From Legionella santicrucis (GTDB taxonomy: Bacteria; Pseudomonadota; Gammaproteobacteria; Legionellales; Legionellaceae), in assembly GCF_001468135.1 (NCBI RefSeq), contig NZ_LNYU01000078.1:1-58861 (forward strand): a stretch of 58,861 nucleotides of DNA. Reading direction: 5' to 3'. The first letter of the stretch is position 1. Every line of letters begins with the position of its first letter. Made by a program: the position numbers and the translations under genes. A model generated the notes under the pieces. The model searched no databases. It was not told the origin of the DNA and saw only the letters and a list, made by a program, of their open reading frames with translations. This document shows, piece by piece, positions 1 through 8,636 of this stretch.

Positions 1-163
1 CATATCCATTGGATTCCCTCCCTAAAATTAAGAGCGGAATTCTAATGCTTTTTAGTCAGCCAGCAAGTCCCGTGCGTAACATGAGTAAAGTAAGTTCTTC
101 GTGTTTATTGGAAAAACATATTAGTTGACTTTAAGTCAAAAAGAGGCCTAAACCCACACTTTT

Positions 164-1330
164 TTATAGTGTTGAGACACGTTCAGAGGATATTTTGCTT
201 TTTTCCAATTTCTCTAAAAGTTCGTTAGCCAGTGTAGCAGGATTTCCTTTTGCAGTATTAATAACAGCATCAAAGTCTATTCCTTCTGGAATATTAAGCG
301 AAACACGCTCTTGATTTTCAAAAAAACCAAACCGATTAGCTAGCTTACTATATTCTTCAATAGTTTTTTTAGAGCCTATGCGTGGTAAATCATCGGAAGT
401 TAATTCCAGAGTATCATCGTTAAGTTGCAATTTAACCACACGATCTGAGTTAGTTATTATCTGAACTTCTTCGTCGTAACTTTGTTGTAGTGCATCCAGG
501 TCAACAGGGTTTTCTAAAAATAAGCGATCACCATTTTTGTCCGTATTTGCATGTTTATTAACCATATAAAACAGTTCATTTCTTGAGAGCACGTGCTCAG
601 AAGAATCATCAAATAATTTATCTGCCGTGACTAATGTTGCTAACTGATGAAATGGAAATAATCCTACCCGTTTATCCATAGGATTATCGATGTCAGCTTT
701 ACGATTTCTCTCTTGAATACGCTCACTTAATTTCTGCACAGGACAATAAGTAAAAACTATAGAAATGGTCAATGTTTCACTTGGATTTTCTTCACTATAT
801 TGCTGTGCACGCCTTTGAAAATTTTCTAAACATTCTTTGGCACTCCCATCTGGATCTGGCACAAGATCAATAACAACGGATTTCCCGGAATTGCCTTTGT
901 CGAAAACTTCATCATAAAGCATCACCATGGCATCACCAATTTTGGTAACCAGACGTAAGTCTTTAGCCAGTTTAGATATTTCGCTTTGCATAAATCCTGC
1001 CTTTGTCAGGACATCTTCGAGGTTAGGAAGCAAAGGATTAGGGAATTGATGAGCCGTAATGAGATGACCGCCTTTGGATATAGTAAGCACTCCTGTACCG
1101 CATAATGTTAAAATTTCATCTTCAGTCATTAGTGTTTGAAGGTTTTGTATCACATCCGATTTATCGAGTTTCTCAAACATTAAGGACTTTAGCTCACTCG
1201 GACTCATATTAACAATTTTACCCACCACTTCATCAATGCTCGATGATTTCCATCCATATGTTGTAACCAATTCTCTGCACAGTGATGTTTTTCCTGCGGT
1301 TGATGATCCTAATAACAAAACAACATGCAT
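164..1330 (-). CDS. P-loop NTPase/kinase-like protein, effector candidate
   Basis: 388 residues. The N-terminus has a Walker A motif GSSTAGKT (G8-T15) directly after a hydrophobic beta strand, the arrangement of small-molecule kinases and chloramphenicol-phosphotransferase-like P-loop proteins. The rest (about 40-388) matches no family I recognise. The ATG is preceded by GAGG at about 7 nt on the minus strand, which supports this start. The C-terminal 25 residues are rich in Leu, Glu, Lys and Ser, as in many Dot/Icm substrates, but this is weak evidence. It lies alone and divergent from the acyltransferase gene. The nucleotide-binding call is well supported by the motif; the substrate and any secretion are inference. 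Confidence 0.6.
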   Translation of the reverse strand: MHVVLLLGSSTAGKTSLCRELVTTYGWKSSSIDEVVGKIVNMSPSELKSLMFEKLDKSDVIQNLQTLMTEDEILTLCGTGVLTISKGGHLITAHQFPNPLLPNLEDVLTKAGFMQSEISKLAKDLRLVTKIGDAMVMLYDEVFDKGNSGKSVVIDLVPDPDGSAKECLENFQRRAQQYSEENPSETLTISIVFTYCPVQKLSERIQERNRKADIDNPMDKRVGLFPFHQLATLVTADKLFDDSSEHVLSRNELFYMVNKHANTDKNGDRLFLENPVDLDALQQSYDEEVQIITNSDRVVKLQLNDDTLELTSDDLPRIGSKKTIEEYSKLANRFGFFENQERVSLNIPEGIDFDAVINTAKGNPATLANELLEKLEKSKISSERVSTL

Positions 1331-1751
1331 GATAAACCTCTTTAATAGGGGAACAATAGATACAGTATAAGCTCACTTAGCATAGTTAAACCCATATTAC
1401 TCTGTCCATGAATTATACAAAAAAGATGCTTGATTTTTTTCTAATTCAATTTGCTTTGCAAAAAATTTACATTGAATGAAATTTTCTAAATGGCTTTTGA
1501 TAAAGTTATCTATTAGATTACTCAACCTTATGCAAGCTAAGTATTAAACTTCTATTTTTGTAAGTTACAGATTAGTAGGCGACTTAATTCAGAATTAACA
1601 CTTTTGGTAGTTATGGGGATTTGGTCGCACTTCTGTCAGAAGAATACTTACAGAATCGAAAAAGAAAATAGACCCAAAAGGAATACCTCAAACATTAATA
1701 GAAAAATCCACCATAGCTGAAGTTTGATATAAAAATGAGAGAGAGTTGTAA
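1331..1751. other. AT-rich divergent intergenic region
   Basis: This stretch separates two divergent genes, so promoters for both should lie here, but I see no convincing -35/-10 pair, RNA gene or repeat. A six-codon frame (ATG 1735, stop TGA 1753-1755) overlaps the TTG start of the downstream acyltransferase; it could be chance. Confidence 0.3.
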
Positions 1752-2903
1752 TTGAATAAAACAGATAAACGAATCCATGGACTTGATGTATTACGATCAG
1801 CAGCCATTATGTTGGTGTTCATGTATCACTATGTGGTTTTTGTTAGCCGTCAACCAACTTTTGGTTTTATAGATGAGATCGGATGGGTTGGGGTCGATTT
1901 ATTTTTTGTTTTAAGCGGTTATTTGATTGGGAATCAAATTTTTTCACCTATTGCTAATCAACGAGAATTTTCATTTAAAATTTTTTATTCTCGACGATTA
2001 CTTAGGACATTACCCACCTATTTATTTGTATTAAGTATTTATTTTTTGATTCCGAGTTTTAGAGAAAATGCTATATTACCACCTCTTTGGAAATTTTTAA
2101 CATTCACACAAAATTTTGGTCTTCAAACAGGTACAGCATTCTCACATGCTTGGTCATTATGTGTTGAGGAGCAATTTTATTTAATTTTGCCAGCAATGGC
2201 CTTAATTATTTTATATAAAAAATCGATTCATCACGGTTGGATGATTCTGTTTGGATTATTACTTATGGGAATAATTTTACGAAGTTCTCTTTGGATTTAT
2301 TATAGTCAACATGCAAAAAATCATTTTCACGCCCTTTATTACACAAAAATATACTATTCTTCGTTTTGTCGTTTAGATGAGCTTGTTTTCGGTGTTGCAA
2401 TTGCACTGATACGAAATTTTCATCAGAATGTATGGGAAAAAATTACGAAAAAAGGTAATTTAATTTTACTATTTGGGATTATTAGCAGCGGAGTAAGCTT
2501 TTACTTGTTTATTCAAGACCATTATAGCCTGTTTGTAACGGCCTTTGGTTATCCCTTATTGGGGATTAGCTTTGCTTTTCTAACTCTTGCAGCTCTTAGC
2601 CAAGACTCTTATTTATATAAAATTAGAATACCTGGCACTTCAACTCTGGCTGTTTGGTCCTATGCTATCTATTTGATCCATAAACCAGTCAGTGTACTCA
2701 TCTACCGTGCATTTTCAAAATTTGGAATTGATCCGTCTGGTCTTATCATGATACTGACTATAACTTTTGCTAGCATAGTCGCTGGTTGGTTGCTCTATAC
2801 TTGCATAGAAATCCCTTTTTTAAAACTTCGTGAGAAAATTGGGAAAAAGAATCCCAATATGGGAGGAGTGGATGCTACTTCGATTGTAAGGACATCCAAT
2901 TAG
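1752..2903 (+). CDS. Acyltransferase 3 family membrane protein (OafA/YrhL-like)
   Basis: 383 residues with about ten hydrophobic segments. The N-terminus has the typical acyltransferase-3 (PF01757) opening, LDVLRSAAIMLVFMYHY, with the conserved Arg and His; EEQFYLILP is the second family signature. Such enzymes transfer acetyl or other acyl groups from the cytoplasm to cell-surface sugars such as LPS O-antigen. Start: TTG at 1752 with a GAGAGAG ribosome site just upstream; the first in-frame ATG would remove the first family motif, so TTG is preferred. No sugar-biosynthesis genes adjoin it, so the acceptor is unknown. Confidence 0.85.
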   Translation: MNKTDKRIHGLDVLRSAAIMLVFMYHYVVFVSRQPTFGFIDEIGWVGVDLFFVLSGYLIGNQIFSPIANQREFSFKIFYSRRLLRTLPTYLFVLSIYFLIPSFRENAILPPLWKFLTFTQNFGLQTGTAFSHAWSLCVEEQFYLILPAMALIILYKKSIHHGWMILFGLLLMGIILRSSLWIYYSQHAKNHFHALYYTKIYYSSFCRLDELVFGVAIALIRNFHQNVWEKITKKGNLILLFGIISSGVSFYLFIQDHYSLFVTAFGYPLLGISFAFLTLAALSQDSYLYKIRIPGTSTLAVWSYAIYLIHKPVSVLIYRAFSKFGIDPSGLIMILTITFASIVAGWLLYTCIEIPFLKLREKIGKKNPNMGGVDATSIVRTSN

Positions 2904-3140
2904 TAATGACTTGTAGCTGAGCTTAAATTGAGTTAAATCCAACAGGAAACGGTCCTTTTCGTCAGGATCCCGGCCGAACCTCCATACTCAGTTTTTGAAA
3001 GGACATCGCCCTCTTCCCCCGAAAAGTATTATTATAATAATATTCAAATTCCTTGCGCGGGAGAAGGGGCTGCTCAAAAGAACGTTAAGATTCTTATAAT
3101 GAGCAGAGCCATAACAGTTCATAACAACTCATCGATAGTT

Positions 3141-5828
3141 TTAAAAATAAGAGGGGATGATCTCTTTAAATAAAGTAGGAGAATTTCCTCCCTTTTTACT
3201 TTCCGTGGTAAAAAAGAACCTTGAGGTTTCACACATCATTTTAGAATCCATGATAGGAGAAGAAAACTGAAAATTGTTTTCGTTAAAATATTCAAATAGT
3301 TTTTGAATATTTTTAGGTGTAAAGCTAGCAACAATTTCATGTTCATTGATGACTTTGTATTTTGTTATATCAGTTCTTGCTAAAACTTCTTTTATGCCAT
3401 TCATCGCTTGAAGATCATTTGGAATAAATCTTATAGTTAATTTTTCCTTAGCTCCATATGTAGATAGGCTAAAATAAAGACTCTCAATGCCTATTTTTTT
3501 TAATTCACTCTGAATTGATTCATGGCTTACTGCAAGATTAAGTGAGGCAATTCTTTCTTGAAAATATTGCTTATTAATGGTGGGTAAAAAATCTATGGGC
3601 CGAGTAATCTTTTTATCATTCTCTGACAAAAACTCAATTACCGAACGCCCATCCTTAACCCAAGCAAGACATTTAATCTTAGTGTTGGTTGGATGAGCAA
3701 AAGTATATTGATAAGGATCTAAGTTGACTAATTTTATATTTTTTATCGCATTAGTTTTCAATTCATCCGCTAATTGATTCCCCAAAATAATATCTTCTAA
3801 GAGGATTGAATCGGATAAAATTTGCTCTAAATCATCAATTATTGCTTTGATGAATTTATCTCTATACCGAGAGCCTTCATCAAACGAATGAATAAATACC
3901 TTCATGCCCTTATCAGAATTGCTGACAATGACATCAAGAATTAAATCAGCATAATCCAAATTTCTTGGTTTCAATTTTAGTAATTTGTTCAATATAAATT
4001 GAATTTTTTTAATTATTTCTTGATCAAGTCCTGTATAATTACAGTGTATAACAAAATCAACTACAGGCATTGTAAGATTATTCCATTGCTGTATATCTTC
4101 CTCATAGGGTGTTATTTGGATTGAAAGGGTATTAGGAGGCAGCCCAAGTTTGTTAATCGAACTTTCAGTTTCTGAGATATAAACCCCGTGCGTCGTAATA
4201 TGAGCTTGAGCGAGAACTTCTGTTTCACTAAGAATACTCAGACCTTTTTCTGGGGAGTATCTATAAAACGCTCGAAGAGGATAACCTAATTTTGATTGTA
4301 ATAATAAAGCAGCTTTTGCTGATTTTTCTGTATGACCAACAACAATACCGACAATACCTTCTTCCTCATAGGTAGTAAGTGCCTCATTGTGACTAAGAGC
4401 TGGTTTCCCCCAATAATGAAGATCTTTGTCGGGAATAAGTTCTGAGGCAATTCCTTTTCTGCGCGTCTCCATTTCCATCATTTTTTCTCGAATACCATGA
4501 AGATCTTTTTTATCTTTACTAAAGCCAACTTTAGAATCATATTGAAATGTCCCATCAGCTGTACTATGACTCATGACATTTTTTTTATATAAATAAGGTA
4601 CCAAAGTCCCTTGATGATGTGGGTTAATCATAACAAGCACATCACTTCCAAAAAGCTCTGTAGCTACTTCTTTCATCAGAAAAGAACATGGGCGCCATTT
4701 AAAGCCTTTGGGGGCCCAAATTTTGTCGTTTTCATATTGTTGTTCAAAAAATTTTTTTAATTCAGCAGTAGAATGAATACTATACTGATCCAATACACGT
4801 TTGTTTTCTTTTAATACTTTTAACTCATTATCCAATGCAGTATCTTTCAATCCACGCACATAGCAACCGTCCGTTTGGTAAAGTTTCATACCTAACTGTT
4901 GTTCGGCTATACCTTTAAAAGCGGGCAAAGGATTTATTCCAGCAATAATGCTGTTTACTTTAGGGCTATTTTTGCGATTATAAAGATCCAATAATGACAA
5001 AGAAGAAATATCTATATCTGAGAAAGTGACCTTTTTTCCTTCACGTAAACAAGCAAACAAAATTACTTGCAATAACATATTCTTTTCTGCTTCAAGAGCA
5101 CTTAAGTAACAATTTGGAGAATATTCACATTCGCTGTGTAGATTACCTACCTTACCATCACCCTCAAAAATATTCAGTGTTTCTAAGTGATTTTCAATGA
5201 TTTCATCAAGCTCCTTTAAAAAAGGAGGAACTTTTCGTAAGTCATTAAAAATATCAAGATACTCTTTATCAAAATGGCCTTCTGCCACAACACGAATAAT
5301 ATCAAGACAATCAGCATCATGTATTAACTTTTGATAAATATTTTTTGTTTCTTTAGTCTCTGAAGATTTCTTATTTTTACCAGCCTCACCATCTTTTTTT
5401 TCTATTGCTAACGCAATAGGCCCTACGGCATCTAATGAAAATCCGAGCGATAACATATCACTTTTAAAATTTTCTGCATGGGCTTTCTCATCACCTTCAA
5501 TTTCATTGATATTTGCAGAATCATGATAAATGGCTGCTAGTTTAAGTAATTTAATCCTTTCTAAATTCAAAGAAGAGCCATCTGTTGTTTTTAATACATT
5601 TAAATAGTTAGGAGCATATTTTTGATATAATTCAATGAACATTTCTAAGTTAAGCGCAGCACTGCTGACATGTAAACCGCCATGGCGCGGTCTGTTGATC
5701 TGCGGTTTTATATCTATTTGTCCAGGATATGGGATTAAATAGTAGCTTTCAATCGCTGCTTGGGCAAGTTCATGAAAATGACTCTCTTTAGTTAAATTTA
5801 ACTGTTGACATTTCTCAATAAAAGTCAT
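3141..5828 (-). CDS. SidE-type phosphodiesterase-domain protein, Dot/Icm effector candidate
   Basis: 895 residues from the preferred start at 5828; a further ATG at 5846 lacks a ribosome site, whereas GGAG sits about 9 nt before 5828. Counting from 5846, the N-terminal 260 residues carry RPRHGGLH (H55, H59), YHDSA (H108-D109) and IHDADCLDIIR (H176-D177-D179). These resemble the HD-like core of the SidE/DupA/Lem10 phosphodiesterase family, which in L. pneumophila cleaves ADP-ribosylated ubiquitin to phosphoribosylate substrates or reverses that linkage. Residues about 370-560 and 600-895 form further globular regions that I cannot assign; no ART motif (R-S-ExE) was seen. It is followed on the same strand by another large unknown gene. 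The PDE signature is seen in the sequence; ubiquitin activity and translocation are inferred. Confidence 0.65.
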   Translation of the reverse strand: MTFIEKCQQLNLTKESHFHELAQAAIESYYLIPYPGQIDIKPQINRPRHGGLHVSSAALNLEMFIELYQKYAPNYLNVLKTTDGSSLNLERIKLLKLAAIYHDSANINEIEGDEKAHAENFKSDMLSLGFSLDAVGPIALAIEKKDGEAGKNKKSSETKETKNIYQKLIHDADCLDIIRVVAEGHFDKEYLDIFNDLRKVPPFLKELDEIIENHLETLNIFEGDGKVGNLHSECEYSPNCYLSALEAEKNMLLQVILFACLREGKKVTFSDIDISSLSLLDLYNRKNSPKVNSIIAGINPLPAFKGIAEQQLGMKLYQTDGCYVRGLKDTALDNELKVLKENKRVLDQYSIHSTAELKKFFEQQYENDKIWAPKGFKWRPCSFLMKEVATELFGSDVLVMINPHHQGTLVPYLYKKNVMSHSTADGTFQYDSKVGFSKDKKDLHGIREKMMEMETRRKGIASELIPDKDLHYWGKPALSHNEALTTYEEEGIVGIVVGHTEKSAKAALLLQSKLGYPLRAFYRYSPEKGLSILSETEVLAQAHITTHGVYISETESSINKLGLPPNTLSIQITPYEEDIQQWNNLTMPVVDFVIHCNYTGLDQEIIKKIQFILNKLLKLKPRNLDYADLILDVIVSNSDKGMKVFIHSFDEGSRYRDKFIKAIIDDLEQILSDSILLEDIILGNQLADELKTNAIKNIKLVNLDPYQYTFAHPTNTKIKCLAWVKDGRSVIEFLSENDKKITRPIDFLPTINKQYFQERIASLNLAVSHESIQSELKKIGIESLYFSLSTYGAKEKLTIRFIPNDLQAMNGIKEVLARTDITKYKVINEHEIVASFTPKNIQKLFEYFNENNFQFSSPIMDSKMMCETSRFFFTTESKKGGNSPTLFKEIIPSYF

Positions 5829-6031
5829 GAAATAAATCTCCAACATTTTAAAACATGTTGATTATACCAAAACTAGTCCAATAATATGGACTCATACCTC
5901 CCTATTTTATGAATCCAATAAAAAAACAGAAAAACCCTTGAGCAATGTATTGTATTAGGAATCGATTGGCAAAAGATGTTTTCAGCACAATTAAAATCAG
6001 AGCAAAAAAAATGTTGCTCCAATGTTAGTGC

Positions 6032-8323
6032 CTAGTCTAACCCCATTTTGACAGATTCTGTTTGTGTTGGGTCTTCATGATCACGAAGTACTTTCAAGGT
6101 ATCCCGTATTGATTTTTGTTTTTGCAGAAGTGGTGTGGAGGGTAATTCATTAGGAACAATATGTTCTCTATTCGCTACATCTTGAGAGGAGTTTTCAAAT
6201 TGTATTACACTGACGAATGATTGGGACTCTTCTGAAAATGAACTAACATTTTGTTTCGTCTCAGAACTGATTACTTTCTCGATCTCACTATTTTCATTTT
6301 TTATACTGAAAAGTGATTGATTTACCATGCACGTTAATTCAATTGTGTTTAATATAATCGTCTTTTCTGTTTCATTGAGTTGAGAAAAAAGACCTTTGCC
6401 GTTAGATGGACCCAAGGTATCTCCATCCAATGTATTAATTTGCTTTGTAAAGATAATATTCAATACCTGTTTCATATTTTCTTTATCGGTATTGTTTTCT
6501 AAGAATTTGATAAGTGATAAAACGTTTTTTGCATTAATAGTTGTATCATTTCTTATAGTTATAGAATCAAGTTTTTCTATATTTCTAAAAAATTGTTTCT
6601 TTTGTTCTAAAGTAAAATCCAACGGATTGAGAAACTCAAAAGCTTTAATAAGATCGCTTGCTTCTACAATCTCAAGTTGCTCCTCACTATCATCCCAACA
6701 AGATGACCTTATAAAGCATTCATTTATTGCTATGTCTGGGGTAATTATGTCTAAATGTGGATGCTTATACTTCAGTGAAATAATTAGTTTTTCAAAATTA
6801 ATTGACTCCTGGTTGGGGTTTATTTTGCGAATATTATCCTTAAGATTTTGTAATATTTGAGCAACTTCTTCATTACTGGCCGCCAATAAATAGGGTTCTA
6901 AGTGTGTCATAAGTGCGTGTTCAGTTATCCATATATCTCTTTTTTCAACTGATCCAGCATCTGCAAAAAAATCTTGATTTAATATTAAGTGATTTAAAAA
7001 AACATTAAATCGTTTGGGTAAACTTAAATTATCAATAAAATCAATACAACCACCTATATTCTTAGTTATATCCTTAGACCCTAATAAATATTGTCTAAAC
7101 AGCCCCATTTCCTCTTGTAAATTGGTTTTATTTTCTCTGTAAAATGCAGCTACTTTCTCTGAGGACACACCACGATTTTTAAGCAACGTAAACCAAGTAT
7201 TCAAAACAGGAAATTCTTTTGTTGAACTGATTAATGAATCATATAATTTTACATGCCAAACAACTGCTTGATAAAAGGGAATCTTTGCTAAAGAAAGACC
7301 CTCCGAAAAACTTTGATTGCCTGTAAGCATACAAACTGGTTCGGATGCCCCCATCAAGGCTTGCATCGATTGTGGATTGAGGGGAAACGGATTAATGATA
7401 CGAATCACTTTATTTGACTCACGTTCTTGCGCTTCAAACTCCTCTTTAGTAATTTTTTTGGCAGTATACTCTGCACCTTCTTGCTGATACATATAATACT
7501 TAGGTTGCTCAGCGCTACCCGTGTTAGAGTAACTAAGCAATACTGTGCCACAAGTTTTTAAGTTATTTATAAAATCTGCAGACATTAATACTGCAATTGT
7601 GTTTTGTTTAATCACGTCCTTTTGGATTTGAGGCATAAGCGGCATGATCATATCAATATGTTTCATTTCCGAATTTTCATGTGCGGCATAAGCAATAAAA
7701 TTAGCGGGACTTGCACCATTTCGAGCTGAAGCCATTTTATTAAAATAACCAAAATATAAACCACTATTGGGATTTAAATCATCAGGAAATTTTTTTCTAT
7801 CATTGGGATGAATTCGTGAAAATAACTGCTCTTTATTAGCCTTTTCCTCCTCAATATAAATCCCAATATTATTGCATCCAAATCCAGAACTTAAATATAT
7901 TGTCCCGGGAATTGTATCTATAAATTTTTTTCTTTTTTGCTGATTATGTGCTACATCATGCTCATATTCTGTCATAGATAGAACCGGTTTTTGGATGCTT
8001 GCAATAAGTTGTGCTGTCTTAGCGTCCATAAAGTGCGGGGTAGGATAAACAATAATGAAATCCGCATCATTAATTGTTCCTTTTATCTGTTTTTTTCCTT
8101 CCTCTGTTTGATATCCATGGATGAGTTGATGGTTTTGGTTATCTTGAAATAAAGCCTGGACCCTTTCTTTGTATTTAAGTTCTACATCTACAAGTACTTC
8201 TATCTGAACTTTCTTTCCTTTTTGTTTCGCTTGCTGTGATAAAATCTCTTGCAGTTTTGCGGCAGAACTAGGATCACCTAATGTTCCTTGAGGGGCATGA
8301 GTAAGAATTACAATTTTTTTCAT
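6032..8323 (-). CDS. Large unknown protein with GT-B-like features
   Basis: 763 residues from ATG 8323, which has AGGA about 9 nt upstream; a TTG at 8344 is less likely. The N-terminus (MKKIVILTHAPQGTLGDPS) looks like a Rossmann-type first strand and loop. DADFIIVYPTPHFMD and, near residue 335, MLTGNQSFSEGLSLAKIPF are reminiscent of the donor-site helix of GT-B glycosyltransferases. The C-terminal third is helical and polar, ending in an acidic, Ser/Thr-rich tail. Length and composition fit a Dot/Icm substrate, and the gene lies between two other effector-like genes. I do not recognise the family; the glycosyltransferase idea is only a hypothesis. Confidence 0.5.
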   Translation of the reverse strand: MKKIVILTHAPQGTLGDPSSAAKLQEILSQQAKQKGKKVQIEVLVDVELKYKERVQALFQDNQNHQLIHGYQTEEGKKQIKGTINDADFIIVYPTPHFMDAKTAQLIASIQKPVLSMTEYEHDVAHNQQKRKKFIDTIPGTIYLSSGFGCNNIGIYIEEEKANKEQLFSRIHPNDRKKFPDDLNPNSGLYFGYFNKMASARNGASPANFIAYAAHENSEMKHIDMIMPLMPQIQKDVIKQNTIAVLMSADFINNLKTCGTVLLSYSNTGSAEQPKYYMYQQEGAEYTAKKITKEEFEAQERESNKVIRIINPFPLNPQSMQALMGASEPVCMLTGNQSFSEGLSLAKIPFYQAVVWHVKLYDSLISSTKEFPVLNTWFTLLKNRGVSSEKVAAFYRENKTNLQEEMGLFRQYLLGSKDITKNIGGCIDFIDNLSLPKRFNVFLNHLILNQDFFADAGSVEKRDIWITEHALMTHLEPYLLAASNEEVAQILQNLKDNIRKINPNQESINFEKLIISLKYKHPHLDIITPDIAINECFIRSSCWDDSEEQLEIVEASDLIKAFEFLNPLDFTLEQKKQFFRNIEKLDSITIRNDTTINAKNVLSLIKFLENNTDKENMKQVLNIIFTKQINTLDGDTLGPSNGKGLFSQLNETEKTIILNTIELTCMVNQSLFSIKNENSEIEKVISSETKQNVSSFSEESQSFVSVIQFENSSQDVANREHIVPNELPSTPLLQKQKSIRDTLKVLRDHEDPTQTESVKMGLD

Positions 8324-8550
8324 GATACTGCATCCTAAAATCAAAAATAGTTCATTAGGAACATTATATGAGTGCCAACATTAAGCATTTCTTATGTCGA
8401 TTTATCAGATCTTAGAGCTTCATTAAAAAATACTCATAGAGGGTAAGGAATGGATATCTGAAACATTTTTCTATTTTTTTTTGCAAAAATAGACTGCTGG
8501 AGCCTTTTAAGAATTTATTGTCATTGCAGAATTTTTATTTGTTAAATTGA

Positions 8551-8557
8551 AAGGAGT
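8551..8557 (+). promoter_or_regulatory. Strong ribosome binding site of the leader peptide
   Basis: AAGGAGT, preceded by another A, lies 7-8 nt before ATG 8565. It is a better Shine-Dalgarno sequence than that of the giant gene downstream, which argues that the leader is really translated. Confidence 0.6.
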
Positions 8558-8564
8558 TAAGATT

Positions 8565-8636
8565 ATGTTAATAAATAAAAACTATAATGAACATGTATTG
8601 ACCATCACCTGTTTCAATAGGAGTATATATGCTTGA
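8565..8636 (+). CDS. 23-codon leader peptide overlapping the giant SecA-like gene
   Basis: ATG 8565 to TGA 8634-8636 encodes 23 residues, beginning MLINKNYNEH. It has a near-perfect ribosome site. Its last codons overlap the start codon of the 2232-residue gene (ATG 8629) by 8 nt in another frame, so ribosomes finishing the leader would stop on top of the next start. This is the geometry of translational coupling. No attenuator hairpin or codon run was noticed. The peptide itself shows no recognisable motif. Confidence 0.5.
   Translation: MLINKNYNEHVLTITCFNRSIYA

Noticed and set aside
3027..3042. AT-only 16-bp palindrome after the acyltransferase gene
   Set aside because: Alternating TAT/ATA sequence is expected by chance in an AT-rich region; no second copy or flanking structure was seen.
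6396..6860. 154-codon open frame on the plus strand inside the 763-residue gene
   Set aside because: It lies wholly within a better-supported gene; its Ser/Phe/Ile-rich product is typical of an antisense shadow.
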